A DNA stretch of 64,000 nucleotides. Source: Sandaracinus sp964481145. GTDB taxonomy: Bacteria > Myxococcota_A > Polyangia > Polyangiales > Sandaracinaceae. The notes under the pieces were generated by a model, which saw nothing but the letters and a program-made list of their open reading frames with translations, had not been told where the DNA came from and searched no databases. The position numbers were made by a program, and so were the translations under genes. Where the stretch lies: positions 62,001 to 126,000 of the forward strand of contig CAYZTA010000003.1 in assembly GCA_964481145.1 (NCBI GenBank). Direction: 5' to 3'. This document shows positions 24,018-33,773 of the stretch, piece after piece. Within the stretch, counting starts at the first letter, position 1; each line of letters begins with the position of its first letter.

Positions 24018-24941
24018 TCAAGGGGCGATCGTGACATCGAGGCGGCAGGCGCTTTGGCCGAGGTGACCGTCGCGGATGACGAGCCAGATCGTGTGCGGGC
24101 CAGCGGTTGCAGGCGTGGTCCATGTGATTTTGCGTTCCGGAGGGCGCGTGGTGTGTTCGCTCAGGGATCCGGCGGTCGCGTACCAGGTGTAGTACGCGTT
24201 TTCTTCTGCGATTTGGAGGCCACCCGTGAAATCGAAGATCGGAAAGCTCTCGAGCCAAGGCTCTTCTTCGAGCCCTTCGGGCAAGAGGGGCGCAAGCTCG
24301 ATTTCGCGTCCTGGTGCGATGACCGGAACTTGTCCGTCGGCGCTCGTGCACGTGAATCGATCCGTGGTCTCGACGACGAACTCTCCAATCCGGAACTCCG
24401 GTGAGGGTGGGTTCGTCGTGGGCGTGGTCCGCGTCGTCATCGCCACGCGCTTATAACCAGAGACGACGACGACTCCATTGGCATCGATGACATCGACATC
24501 GACGACGAAGGCAAAGCCGGCGGTCGAGAGGACGCCTTCGATCAAGCTCGTGTCGAAGCCGCCGAGAGAGCCGAAGGTGCGTACGAGATCGACCAGGGCC
24601 TGCGTTCGTTCGCCTCGGACGAGATAAGGTTCGCCCTCGGCCAGGGTCTGAGGAGCGCACTCGGGTGTGCCGGGAATTTCGATGTTTCGGAACCCACTCG
24701 CTTGCAGGACTTCCTGGAGGCTCAGGCATGCCTGCCATCGGAGTGAGAGCGGACGCTGGATGTGCTCGGGGATCGAGATCATGGCGTCGACGACGATGTC
24801 GGTGCCAGGGGCGCTCTCTGGTGGTTCGGCCACGACCGCGAGGATGCGCGGCGTGACCACGATGCTCGGTGGATCGAGGCTCTCGATGCATGCCGTGAGC
24901 AACACGAGGACGAGCGGAGTCATGCGAAAGAAATAAGGCAT
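24018..24941 (-). CDS. Lipoprotein partner of the TonB-dependent receptor
   Basis: A 307-residue lipoprotein: the signal MTPLVLVLLTAC has a clear lipobox. The body looks beta-rich, with a central segment around FTCTSADGQVPVIAPG and a C-terminal Ig-like segment ending CRLDVTIAP. No family is recognised. ATG 24941 overlaps the stop of the receptor gene (TAATG), so the two are translationally coupled; it may be a surface-exposed binding lid in the manner of SusD, but without SusD-like helices. Confidence 0.75.
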   Translation of the reverse strand: MPYFFRMTPLVLVLLTACIESLDPPSIVVTPRILAVVAEPPESAPGTDIVVDAMISIPEHIQRPLSLRWQACLSLQEVLQASGFRNIEIPGTPECAPQTLAEGEPYLVRGERTQALVDLVRTFGSLGGFDTSLIEGVLSTAGFAFVVDVDVIDANGVVVVSGYKRVAMTTRTTPTTNPPSPEFRIGEFVVETTDRFTCTSADGQVPVIAPGREIELAPLLPEGLEEEPWLESFPIFDFTGGLQIAEENAYYTWYATAGSLSEHTTRPPERKITWTTPATAGPHTIWLVIRDGHLGQSACRLDVTIAP

Positions 24942-27409
24942 TAGGGGTCGTACACGGCGCGAATGCCGAGGGTGCCGAGGATGGGAATGCCAGGGAGTGG
25001 GACGCTGCGCGCGTAGTCGTATTGGTAAATCACACCCTCGGTGTTTTGCGCGTAATAGGCATTCATGATGTCCAAATACACGGTTCCACGGATGATATTG
25101 TCGATGTTGAAGTCGCGATCGATCCGCAAATCGAGCTGATGATAGATGGGCAGTCGCACGCGATCGGTCGTCACGTTCGGGTCGTAGTCGTTGGCATCGG
25201 CATCGTAGCGCGCGCTGTCGATCACGGCGCTGGGCCTTCCGGTGGCCAATGTGAAACGGCCCCCAAAGCGCCACCCATCGATGTAATAACTCGCGACGAG
25301 GTTGAGGACGTGCTCCTGGTCTTGGTTGAAGAGCTGCCAGCGACCCTCGCTGTCGACGCGTTCACTGCGCGAGAGGGTGTATGAGATCCATGCGTAAAGT
25401 CCGTCTTCGACCGGGCGACGGATCAAGACCTCGAGACCATAGGCGCGGCCTTCTTGATCCGCTCTGAAGAATTCTCGACGCGGCATGCCATCGGGACCGG
25501 GCACGAGTTCTTGGGAGAAGCGAGCGATGTCGAACATGTGCGAGTAGAACCCGTTCACTTCGACATCGATATCGAGAGGGAGATCGATCTCTGTGCCGGC
25601 CGATGTTTGCCATGAGCGCTGAGGGCCGAGCAGCGGGTTGCCTCCGGTCGAAAGGGTTTGAATCGGAATCGGAGGCTGAGTGAAAAGCCCTGTGCCCGCT
25701 TTGATCATGAGCTCCGGCAAGATATGCCAGCGCGCCACCAACCGCGGATCGGGGGCGACGATCGTGGTGGCGCCATAGCGGAGGATGTCGAGGCGCAATC
25801 CGAGGCTGATCTCGACTGGATCGAAGCGAAGCACGCCTTCGAAATAAGCGCCGGACGTGCTTCGTGCGGCGGTCGAACGGAGCGTGATGAGCTGGGGATC
25901 GAAGGTCGGACGCGGGTACTCTCCAAGACCCGCAGGCGCAGGTGCCGTGACATAGATCTGAGTGGCGCCGCCCGCGAGATCGAGGCCGGTGTTGAACGTC
26001 AGCCACGAGGCGAGGTTGAGTGAGAGGTCGAGCCGGAGTCCGGTGTTGTATGTCTCGAGATTCAAATTTTGTGAGGCTTGGCCCACGGCGCGGCTTCCGA
26101 AGAACGTTCCGTCTCGACCGACCGTGCCCGCGAGAGACAGCGTCGAGCCGCCACCAAGCCGCCACGCGACGCGGGCGATGACACGTTGAAAGTTGATCCC
26201 GATCGCCGTGTTGCTGCCTTCGGAGGTGGTTCCGCCGCCGATCGCGCCCGACTGATCGAGGGTGTCGTCCGAACCGAGCAGGAAGACGGATGCCGTCATG
26301 CCCGAGTCCCATCGATATTGAGCGCGGACCTGATAGTCGGTGTATTGGAGGGAGAGGCCGTCGATGAAGAGGGGAATCAGGAACTCGTAATAGGAGCGTC
26401 TGAATCCCAACGCGATGACGCCGCGACCGTCGTCCCACGGCACGACCACACTCGCCGCGGCGCGCAGCGCATCGACCGAGAGCTCGATGCGCAGATTGCG
26501 CGCGGTGGGAGCCGTGGTGTCGATCGCGATGAGACCACCGCTGAAGCGCCCAAAGGAAACAGGATAATTGCCCGGATAGAAACGAAGGCGTTCGACGAAT
26601 GGTGTGGGGATGACGGCGGGACCGAAACCGAAATGATAGAGAATCGGGATCGGGAAGCCGTCGACCATGAAGCCGGTGTTATTGAAATTGGCGCCGCGCA
26701 CGACGAAGAAGCCAATCCCGAAGGGCGAACGCGAAACGCCAGGAAGCGCGGCGACCACGCGGAGCGGCTCACCGAACGTGCCGGGGACCGTTTCGAGCTC
26801 GGCCCCGGTGAGCGTGATGCGCGTGGTCGCGCCCGGTTCGGGGCGTTCGATGGTGGCGCGTGCCCCGAACGTGGGCGTGCTGGGGGTGTCTTCGGGGGCG
26901 CTTTCGGTTCCGCTCTGAGCTTCGGCGCTGGGCTCGGTGTCTTCGCTCGAATCGACGTCAGCCTCGGCTTCGGTGTCGGCGGTTTCCGCAGGGGGAGGTT
27001 CGGGCGTCGGCACCGAGACACGAAAGCGAAAGCGAATCCGAGCGGGAATGGGCTGACCATCGCGTGTCGCGGGTTCGAAGCGCATGGAACGCGCAGCTTC
27101 GAGCGCAAGGGGATCGATGTCTTCGCGGAGTGATGTCGAAATCGCCGCGTCACTGACGGTGCCGTCCGCTGCGATGGTGAGCACGAGCTCGACGGCCGCA
27201 TCCTCCGGAAGGGGAGGAGCATCTTCGGGCAAGACCAAGGGGGGCGATTCGAGCAGGCGCGGTGGTGTGAGTGCGGGCGCCTCGGAGACATCTTGGGCCT
27301 CGATCCAGGCACATGGCCATGAGCAGAGAAGGAATGCCCAAAGCGCCCAACCTGCTCTTACGAGCAGGCTTCTCGAACGGGCCAAGTGCAGGGCGTCGAT
27401 CGCTGCCAT
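24941..27409 (-). CDS. TonB-dependent receptor with N-terminal TonB C-terminal-like domain
   Basis: An 822-residue outer-membrane protein. After a signal peptide (about 1-38) and a Pro-rich stretch, residues about 52-131 match the TonB C-terminal fold (ADGTVSDAAI, ALEAARSMRFEPA). An acidic linker then leads to the plug domain (about 200-305; FVVRGANFNNTGFMVDGFPIP) and a 22-strand-type barrel ending in the aromatic-poor AVYDP. Normal receptors meet TonB through a short TonB box; here a TonB-like module is fused to the receptor itself. The ligand is unknown. It is followed by a coupled lipoprotein gene. Confidence 0.9.
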   Translation of the reverse strand: MAAIDALHLARSRSLLVRAGWALWAFLLCSWPCAWIEAQDVSEAPALTPPRLLESPPLVLPEDAPPLPEDAAVELVLTIAADGTVSDAAISTSLREDIDPLALEAARSMRFEPATRDGQPIPARIRFRFRVSVPTPEPPPAETADTEAEADVDSSEDTEPSAEAQSGTESAPEDTPSTPTFGARATIERPEPGATTRITLTGAELETVPGTFGEPLRVVAALPGVSRSPFGIGFFVVRGANFNNTGFMVDGFPIPILYHFGFGPAVIPTPFVERLRFYPGNYPVSFGRFSGGLIAIDTTAPTARNLRIELSVDALRAAASVVVPWDDGRGVIALGFRRSYYEFLIPLFIDGLSLQYTDYQVRAQYRWDSGMTASVFLLGSDDTLDQSGAIGGGTTSEGSNTAIGINFQRVIARVAWRLGGGSTLSLAGTVGRDGTFFGSRAVGQASQNLNLETYNTGLRLDLSLNLASWLTFNTGLDLAGGATQIYVTAPAPAGLGEYPRPTFDPQLITLRSTAARSTSGAYFEGVLRFDPVEISLGLRLDILRYGATTIVAPDPRLVARWHILPELMIKAGTGLFTQPPIPIQTLSTGGNPLLGPQRSWQTSAGTEIDLPLDIDVEVNGFYSHMFDIARFSQELVPGPDGMPRREFFRADQEGRAYGLEVLIRRPVEDGLYAWISYTLSRSERVDSEGRWQLFNQDQEHVLNLVASYYIDGWRFGGRFTLATGRPSAVIDSARYDADANDYDPNVTTDRVRLPIYHQLDLRIDRDFNIDNIIRGTVYLDIMNAYYAQNTEGVIYQYDYARSVPLPGIPILGTLGIRAVYDP

Positions 27410-27455
27410 TACGGCCGCTGTTGTCTACCGAAAGTCCACCGCGAATTCCAGAAAA

Positions 27456-28385
27456 TCAGCTGGAGGCGAGTCCTTCGAGGTCGTTCCGCTCCGCCGCCCA
27501 TCGCGCATCGAACTGGCTGCGGTCCAGGAAGAACGCTGTGTCCGCGGCGACTTTGCGCGCCGTTTTTCGATGCGCAGTGGAGTCGAGCCATGTGGCGAGG
27601 GCCGGCTCGAAGGGACGTAGCTGGGCTTCTCCGCGCCAGCGGAGCACTTCGCCGTCCTGTTCGTGCACGCAGCCCCACTCGATCGCCCAGCTCGCCTGCG
27701 CCAGAGAGAGGTGCTCCTCTTCCATCAGGATGCGCTCGAGCGCGCGAAAGCGACCCCCCTCGGTCGGATCGAAGTACGGCATCTCGCGGTGGTAGAGGCT
27801 TGCGTTGTGAAAATGTTCGGCGACCGTGACGAGCGCTTGGAGCTCGAGCCGCTTCACGATGCGATAAAGAAGTTCGAGGACGCGCTCTCCGATGCCCAAT
27901 CCAGGCGCTTCCTGGCCCGGGAATCGCGGCTTTTCGGGCGTGAACTCGGCACGAGGATCTTGAAGCAGGAGCCAATCGACCGTCAGCACATCGTAGGCAG
28001 GATCGAGTGTGGGGACCGCTCGATAGACTTCTGTGTTCGGTATGAGCCGGTCGCGTCGGACCGCGAGCTCGATCAGACGGTGGCGCACGCCCATCTCGTT
28101 CTCGGTATGACCAAAGATGGAAATACTATGGCGTTCATCCACCGCTCGCGTTTCGATTTCGATATCGACGTAGCCACGCTCGCGTATGGCCTCTTCGATC
28201 CCATAGCGTGAGAGCGCGATGCGGATTCCTTCATCGCCATAGAAATCGAGGAAGCGGCGACCCGCATCTTTGTCCAGAAGGTCGCGCGCATTCATGTCCA
28301 ACACCTCGTCGAGCGACGAGCGCATCAGGTCGAGGTGGTTCAGCGAGCGCGCGACCGAACGAAATCGCCGTTCGTAGCGGGTCAT
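27456..28385 (-). CDS. Hypothetical protein
   Basis: A 309-residue soluble protein without signal peptide or membrane segment. A His-rich stretch VAEHFHNASLYHREMPYFDP (about 205-224) is striking and could bind metal. The last 100 residues are helical. I do not recognise a family. It lies 46 bp upstream of the TonB receptor gene on the same strand and could be cotranscribed, though its role in uptake is not evident. Confidence 0.7.
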   Translation of the reverse strand: MTRYERRFRSVARSLNHLDLMRSSLDEVLDMNARDLLDKDAGRRFLDFYGDEGIRIALSRYGIEEAIRERGYVDIEIETRAVDERHSISIFGHTENEMGVRHRLIELAVRRDRLIPNTEVYRAVPTLDPAYDVLTVDWLLLQDPRAEFTPEKPRFPGQEAPGLGIGERVLELLYRIVKRLELQALVTVAEHFHNASLYHREMPYFDPTEGGRFRALERILMEEEHLSLAQASWAIEWGCVHEQDGEVLRWRGEAQLRPFEPALATWLDSTAHRKTARKVAADTAFFLDRSQFDARWAAERNDLEGLASS

Positions 28386-28500
28386 GGGGGGCTCTTCGTG
28401 TTCATGTGGGGCCCGGCTGCGAGTTGGAATTCATAAGCACATGAAAGCATGGGGCACATCTGGCGACCAGCGGTGGATCTGTGTTCTCTGGGCTTGGGCA

Positions 28501-28548
28501 TGTCCGCATATTCCGGACCGAGCCAGGCGATGGGAGGATGTGCGGACA
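28501..28548. repeat. Spaced 8-bp inverted repeat between divergent genes
   Basis: TGTCCGCA (28501-28508) and TGCGGACA (28541-28548) are exact complements 32 bp apart, in the gap between the divergent genes at 28385 and 28590. It could be a two-site operator; chance is possible. Confidence 0.25.
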
Positions 28549-28589
28549 CGGCCTTGTCCCCGGATGGGTTGGCTCGTACAACTCGGGCC

Positions 28590-29624
28590 ATGAAATCGGC
28601 CTCGCTCGCGCTCATGCTTGCGGGCATCGTTGTCTGTATCTTCGCGGAGCGAGCCACCGCGCAAACGGTGGAGCAAGAGCTTCCCCCCGCGCCCCTGACA
28701 TCGGATGCCGATGCGGAGTCGCCCCATGATGACAGCGTGGCCGAAGACGTGGTCGCTTCGTTCGGCACGGTGGTGGGAGGGACGTCGCTCGGGGGTGGAC
28801 CGAACGGATCGACGCATCGAATTACGTGGCGGGAGGATTGGCCGCGATATTCATTCGACGAGGCGGTGCTCTCGCTTGGGCTCGGTGTGCTGCTCGTCGC
28901 GGCCGAGGTCTTGCCGACGGCCACGACGAGCGCGAACTGGACGGGAGGCATTCTCTTCGATGATCAAGTTCGCGAAGGATTGCGGTTGCGTTCTTTCGAT
29001 GGACGGGAATCGGCGCAGGTCGCTTCCGAGATCCTCCAGTGGGTGCTGATCGCGACGCCCTTCGTGGTCGATGCCATCGCGGTCACGGGGTTTGGGGATG
29101 GAAACTGGGACGCGGCCTTCCAGATGGGGCTCATCGCGCTCGAGTCGTACGTCATCTCGCTCGTGGTCTGGAAGATCATGGTTCTTCTCGCGCGCCGTGA
29201 GAGGCCCGTTGCGAGTGCGTGCGAAGACGGGCTCACGACCCCGCATTGTTCGCGCGACATCGAGACGACGAGCTTCTTTTCGAATCAAACGATGAATGCA
29301 TTCACCAGCGCTTCGCTCATGTGCTTGCACCACACACACATGCCGCTTTTCGGCGACGAAGCCGCGGATCTTTCCGCTTGTGTGGTCGGCATGACCGCTG
29401 CGAGTATGGTGGGGCTTCTGCGAATCATGAGTGACTTCGAGTACACGACGGATGTGCTCATGGGAGCAGTCGTCGGTTTCGTGGCTGGCTATGTGATTCC
29501 TTGGGCCGTGCACTATCAGGGAGGCGCGCGCCCGGAGTTGCGTCCACCTCCGATTGCGCTGATTCCCGTGCCGATGGTTGCGCCAGGAGAGACCTACGGT
29601 TTGTCGGTGGCTGGTTGGTTCTGA
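28590..29624 (+). CDS. PAP2-fold membrane protein with degenerate active site
   Basis: A 344-residue protein with a signal peptide (cut near ATAQ) and about six membrane helices in the pattern of type 2 phosphatidic acid phosphatases. The first motif survives as K-x(n)-RERP (KIMVLLARRERP). The second, normally SGHT, reads SNQT in FFSNQTMNAF. The third, normally SR-x5-H-x3-D, reads LRIMSDFEYTTDV. Both catalytic His are therefore absent, so phosphatase activity is unlikely. ATG 28590 is chosen because it opens the signal peptide. Confidence 0.75.
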   Translation: MKSASLALMLAGIVVCIFAERATAQTVEQELPPAPLTSDADAESPHDDSVAEDVVASFGTVVGGTSLGGGPNGSTHRITWREDWPRYSFDEAVLSLGLGVLLVAAEVLPTATTSANWTGGILFDDQVREGLRLRSFDGRESAQVASEILQWVLIATPFVVDAIAVTGFGDGNWDAAFQMGLIALESYVISLVVWKIMVLLARRERPVASACEDGLTTPHCSRDIETTSFFSNQTMNAFTSASLMCLHHTHMPLFGDEAADLSACVVGMTAASMVGLLRIMSDFEYTTDVLMGAVVGFVAGYVIPWAVHYQGGARPELRPPPIALIPVPMVAPGETYGLSVAGWF

Positions 29625-29626
29625 CG

Positions 29627-30784
29627 ATGCTCGCCGAAAAAAAGCGTGCGCAGGGGCGCTGGTTGGCGCTCGATCTTTTGCGCTTTTGTGCAGTGTTCCT
29701 GATGATTCAGGGCCATACCTTCACGGCGCTGCTCGAGCCGGCCGAGCGGGCCGAGCGTTGGTATCGGCATCATAATTTCGTTCACGGCTACACGGCGCCG
29801 ATGTTTTTGTTCGCCGCCGGGCTTGCGTTTGGCTACACGACGTTTCGTTCGTGGAACCAGCTTCTCGTGCCTGGCAAGGCGCTTTGGAAGCGCTTTCGGC
29901 GTTATGGCTGGCTTCTGCTCATCGGCTATGGGCTGCACTTGCCGTCGACTTCGCTCGTGGAGCTGAGCTCACTTCCTCCCGAACGGCTTCGGACTTGGCT
30001 TCAGATCGATGTGCTTCAACACATCGCGGTGAGCCTCGCGCTCTGTCAACTGCTCGTGTTGGTGCTCCGCACGCCGGGTCGTTTTGCATTCGCGATCGCG
30101 GGGCTTTTCATGATGGCGGTGTGGAGTGCTCCTTGGGTGTGGAGGTTCGATCTGACGGAGATGTCTCCGGCGGTGAGCGGCATCATCAATGGCTCGACGG
30201 GCTCGCCATTTCCGCTCGTGCCTTGGGCTGGCTATACATATGCAGGCATCCTTTGCGCGTATTTCGCGCGAAATGCGCAGCGTCCTTCACGTGATCTCGC
30301 TTGGCCATTTGCCATCGCAGCGGCGATCTTTCTGCTCGTTCCGATCGCGATCAACCATATGGGATTCAATCCCTACGGGGTTCACGATTTTTGGAAGACG
30401 AGCCCATACTATTTCTTCTGGCGGTTGGGCAACGTGGTGGCTGTGCTCGCGCTTCTATGTTTCGCGGAACGTTTCATGGAGCGGGTCGAGATTGGAGCGG
30501 AGAGACATTCGCGCTCTGGGAGGGCGCTCGAGCTCGTGCGCGTGGTGGGGCAGGAGTCGCTCATCGTGTACGTGGGGCATTTGCTCGTGCTGCACGGGTC
30601 GGTGATCAACCGCGGCATTCGCGCGTACACCGGCGAGACGCTCTCTCTCGTGGCGGCGAGCGTGGTCGCGCTTCTGCTCTTTGCTGTGATGATCGCGTTC
30701 GCGTGGCTGTGGCATACGCTCAAGAAGCGCGAGGTTCGCGTTCGCTCGGTGGGGTTCACGGCGACGCCGATCTCATCACGATGA
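29627..30784 (+). CDS. HGSNAT-like (DUF1624) membrane acetyltransferase
   Basis: A 385-residue protein with about ten membrane helices. It begins LALDLLRFCAVFLMIQGHTF, which resembles the first helix of heparan-alpha-glucosaminide N-acetyltransferase-like and acyltransferase-3 proteins; a conserved His in this helix (QGH) is typical of the catalytic residue. Late in the protein, VGQESLIVYVGHLLVLHGS matches the C-terminal helix of the family. It probably acetylates a periplasmic glycan. It starts 3 bp after the PAP2-like gene. Confidence 0.75.
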   Translation: MLAEKKRAQGRWLALDLLRFCAVFLMIQGHTFTALLEPAERAERWYRHHNFVHGYTAPMFLFAAGLAFGYTTFRSWNQLLVPGKALWKRFRRYGWLLLIGYGLHLPSTSLVELSSLPPERLRTWLQIDVLQHIAVSLALCQLLVLVLRTPGRFAFAIAGLFMMAVWSAPWVWRFDLTEMSPAVSGIINGSTGSPFPLVPWAGYTYAGILCAYFARNAQRPSRDLAWPFAIAAAIFLLVPIAINHMGFNPYGVHDFWKTSPYYFFWRLGNVVAVLALLCFAERFMERVEIGAERHSRSGRALELVRVVGQESLIVYVGHLLVLHGSVINRGIRAYTGETLSLVAASVVALLLFAVMIAFAWLWHTLKKREVRVRSVGFTATPISSR

Positions 30785-30854
30785 TGCGCGAGAAAAGAAA
30801 ACGGCCGGCGGAGCCTTGGCTCGGCCGACCGTCGTCATCGCCCAGACCTCGAGC

Positions 30855-33659
30855 TCACTCCGTGGTGGGTGTCTCTGCGGCTTGCCCTGTGGGCAGGGCT
30901 TCATCTGTGGGTAGCGCTGCTTCGTCCGGTGGCGCTGCCGTATCCCCCTCGCCGCAGCGCGCTTCGAAGTCCTCGAAGGACTCGTTTTCGCGCGGCAAAT
31001 CACAATCTGCGCGATCTGCTGCCGGGGCCGCGCTGTCACCGCCCGAGCAACGTGCTTCGAACTCTTCGAAGGATTCGCTCTCGCGCGGGATGTCGCAATC
31101 AGCCTGATCCCCGCCGCCGCCCGAACAACGGGCCTCGAATGCGTCGAAATCTTCGCCTTCGTGCGGTACGTCGCAGTCCCCTTCTGCGTCACCTCCCACA
31201 GGTTCGGTGGGTTCGACCGTTTCTGGCGATTCGGGATGCGGAGCGGCGATCGCAGTCGCGCTCTCTGGCAAGAGCATGAGTGAGAGCTGAGGGACGTAGG
31301 TCGTGATCATGAGGGCGGTCACGAAGACGCCAATGAAGGGGAGGACCATTTTATAGAGATCAGGGACAGGTCTGCCGAAGCGGAAACCCGCGATGAAGAG
31401 ATTGAGGCCCATCGGCGGCATCAAGTAACCGATCTCGAGATTGATGAGGAACACGATCCCGAGGTGATACGGATTGATGCCGAAATGCATCGCGATCCCC
31501 ATGATGAGGGGGACGATGACGACGATCGCCGAGAAGATGTCCATGAGCATCCCGACGATGAGCAAGAAGACGTTCAACGCCAGGAGGAACGAGATCGGCG
31601 AATCGATGAAGCCTCCCGAGCTTTGTCCTTGCTGACCGAGTGCGTTCACGGCCTCGCGGCAGTTGACCATGACCTCCGAATGCGTCTCGAGATATGCCTG
31701 CGCAGGTGGCCCGCAGGTCAGCGCCTCGAAGAGGTGGTCTGCCGTTTGTGCTTGGACGAAATAGAACGTCAGCACCGTCGCGGCGCAGAGCTTCACGAAG
31801 ATCGCGCCGACGAGGACCATCGAGTCCGGGATGATGCGCGGGATGTCACGCGTCAGTGAGAGGTCTTTATAGACGAAGACCTCGATGACGAAGACGTAGG
31901 CCGCTGTGAACGACGCTGCGCCGAGGGGACCGCTCGCGAGCAAGCCGGCGATGACGACGAGCGGCAGCGCGAGTTCCCACTTGGCCTCCCACATTGCGGC
32001 GCCCGCCTCTTTGAGATCGAACTTCGAGCGCGGCACGTTGCGGATGACGCCGACGACCATCGAGTAGGCCATCATCAGCACCACGACGAGCAAGCCTGGA
32101 AGGATTCCTGCGAGGATCATCTCGTTGAGCTGGACGCGTTCGACTCCGGGAGGCATCTCCTGCAGGCCGGCGACGATGCCGTACACGAGCAGCGGCAAGC
32201 ATGGGAAGAATGTGATGCCGAGCGCACCGCCGCTCGTGACGAGGCCGAGCGAGAACCCCTCGGGATAGCGGTCCTTGATGAGCGCCGGGAAGAGCAAGCC
32301 GCCGATGGCGACGCTGGTGATGCCGCTCGCGCCGCTGAACACGGTGAAGCCGGTGCACGCGATGACGCAGACGACCGCCAAGCCTCCGGGCAGCGAGCCG
32401 AGGAGCGCGCGCGCAAGGCGCACGAGGCGCTTGGGCGTGTTGCTCTCGCTCATCAAGTAACCGGCGACCGTGAAGACGGGAATCGTCGGCAGCACGCTCA
32501 TTCGAGCGAAATGGTTGCCGAGCACGTCTTCCACGGCGTTGGCCATGGGCGTGACCGGCACGTCGGCCGAACCATGCAGCCACAAGAAGAGCGCCAGGCC
32601 ACCAAGGAACGTGAAGAGCGGCGCACCCATGAGCGCCATCACCGCGAAGAACGCGATGCCCATCGGGATCGAGATGTTCTCGATGTTCTGGATGCCGAGC
32701 CACGAGAGCGCGAGCACGGCGAGCACACCTGCGAGCGCGACGAGCGGCGGCACGGGGCTCTCGAGGGTCGCGTATTCGTGCTCGAGCGGCATCGTCGCAT
32801 CGCCCGACTTGTGTTTGCGGTAGCGGAGCGCGAGCGGAATGGCGAGGCTCGCGGCGGCGGCAAGCGAACCGATGGTGATGGGCCAAAACGTCGTGGTGCC
32901 GAGCGAGAAGAAGATCGGCATCGTCAACGCCGCGATCGAAATCCCGATCTCCGCGGCGCCCGCTTGTTCCAGAGGCGAACCCTGATTCGCATGTCCAGCT
33001 TCGGATGGCGTTCCATCAGGCTCTTCGTGCGGCTTGGTGTCATCGCCCGCGGGTGGCGGAGGAGGATTCACCGCGGGACTCACATGGCCGCTCGCAGCGG
33101 CCATCATCTCGTGAAAGCCGTGAAGGAGAAGGCGAATCGCGATGAGCGCGAAGCCCGCCGCGATCATGAACTGAAACTCGTAGCTGCGATCGACGACGGC
33201 ATCGGCGATGCCAGATTCGGTGAAGTTGCGCAGCTGCCCGTCGGTCGCATGCGCTTGCTCCATGAGCGATTCGTAGACGCCGTAACCAAGACCTGCGGCG
33301 ACCACCGAGCCGAAGGTGCTCGCGATGGCCACGACCACCCGACGCGTCCGGTCTGGGAGAAGGCGGCCGAGCGCGTCGATCGCCAGGTGCTTGCGTCCTC
33401 GCGTTGCGAAGCTCGCGCCGAGGAAGGCCGCCCAAATCGAACCGTGCATGAGCACGTCGCCGGCGGTTCTCAGAATCGCGCGCAGGTTGGGATCGTCCGG
33501 CTGCACGATGTTGCCGAAGGCCTCGGCGACGCCCATCGTGACCATCACGAGCACGATGACCACCGAAAGCGAGCTTTCGGCGAGCAAAATGCCCCGATCG
33601 ATGAGATCGAGCGGTTTCAAAAAAGGCGCGGGTTTGGCGGAGGGAGCTGCACCAGCCAT
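30855..33659 (-). CDS. Fused TRAP transporter permease DctQM with C-terminal Cys-pair repeats
   Basis: A 934-residue inner-membrane protein. Residues about 1-190 are the small DctQ-type subunit (four helices, GRKHLAIDALGRLLPDRTRR). A Pro/Gly linker leads to the large DctM subunit at about 240-815, with the diagnostic helices around VFTVAGYLMSESNTPKRLVR and GLVTSGGALGITF, and a final LEIGYLMPPMGLNLF. The last 107 residues are an extension with three 18-residue repeats, DCD-x-P-(R/H)E...F-x-x-FEARC (828-845, 854-871, 885-902). It imports a carboxylate or similar solute using an ion gradient together with DctP. Confidence 0.9.
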   Translation of the reverse strand: MAGAAPSAKPAPFLKPLDLIDRGILLAESSLSVVIVLVMVTMGVAEAFGNIVQPDDPNLRAILRTAGDVLMHGSIWAAFLGASFATRGRKHLAIDALGRLLPDRTRRVVVAIASTFGSVVAAGLGYGVYESLMEQAHATDGQLRNFTESGIADAVVDRSYEFQFMIAAGFALIAIRLLLHGFHEMMAAASGHVSPAVNPPPPPAGDDTKPHEEPDGTPSEAGHANQGSPLEQAGAAEIGISIAALTMPIFFSLGTTTFWPITIGSLAAAASLAIPLALRYRKHKSGDATMPLEHEYATLESPVPPLVALAGVLAVLALSWLGIQNIENISIPMGIAFFAVMALMGAPLFTFLGGLALFLWLHGSADVPVTPMANAVEDVLGNHFARMSVLPTIPVFTVAGYLMSESNTPKRLVRLARALLGSLPGGLAVVCVIACTGFTVFSGASGITSVAIGGLLFPALIKDRYPEGFSLGLVTSGGALGITFFPCLPLLVYGIVAGLQEMPPGVERVQLNEMILAGILPGLLVVVLMMAYSMVVGVIRNVPRSKFDLKEAGAAMWEAKWELALPLVVIAGLLASGPLGAASFTAAYVFVIEVFVYKDLSLTRDIPRIIPDSMVLVGAIFVKLCAATVLTFYFVQAQTADHLFEALTCGPPAQAYLETHSEVMVNCREAVNALGQQGQSSGGFIDSPISFLLALNVFLLIVGMLMDIFSAIVVIVPLIMGIAMHFGINPYHLGIVFLINLEIGYLMPPMGLNLFIAGFRFGRPVPDLYKMVLPFIGVFVTALMITTYVPQLSLMLLPESATAIAAPHPESPETVEPTEPVGGDAEGDCDVPHEGEDFDAFEARCSGGGGDQADCDIPRESESFEEFEARCSGGDSAAPAADRADCDLPRENESFEDFEARCGEGDTAAPPDEAALPTDEALPTGQAAETPTTE
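30954..31178 (-). repeat. Coding repeats: three C-x15-C modules at the permease C-terminus
   Basis: Each 18-residue module has Cys at positions 2 and 18, then acidic and Phe-rich positions ending FEARC. Modules are separated by Gly/Ala/Asp linkers. Six Cys in an otherwise Cys-poor membrane protein suggest paired disulfides or metal binding. Confidence 0.8.
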
Positions 33660-33773
33660 CGTATCGTCTCGTCAGGTCGGGGGTCCGAAAACAGATTCGC
33701 CGAGCGCGGAGGAGCCCGCGCCCGGCGAATCTAACGAAGTTCAGTAGGAATTTGAAAGGAGGAACGCGCTTCT

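Noticed and set aside
24018..25274. Full 418-codon reading of the receptor-linked lipoprotein
   Set aside because: The first 111 codons overlap the receptor gene and are Arg/His-rich; the signal peptide starts at 24941.
32511..33734. 407-codon plus-strand frame opposite the TRAP permease
   Set aside because: Highly charged, no domain; it is the shadow of the permease.
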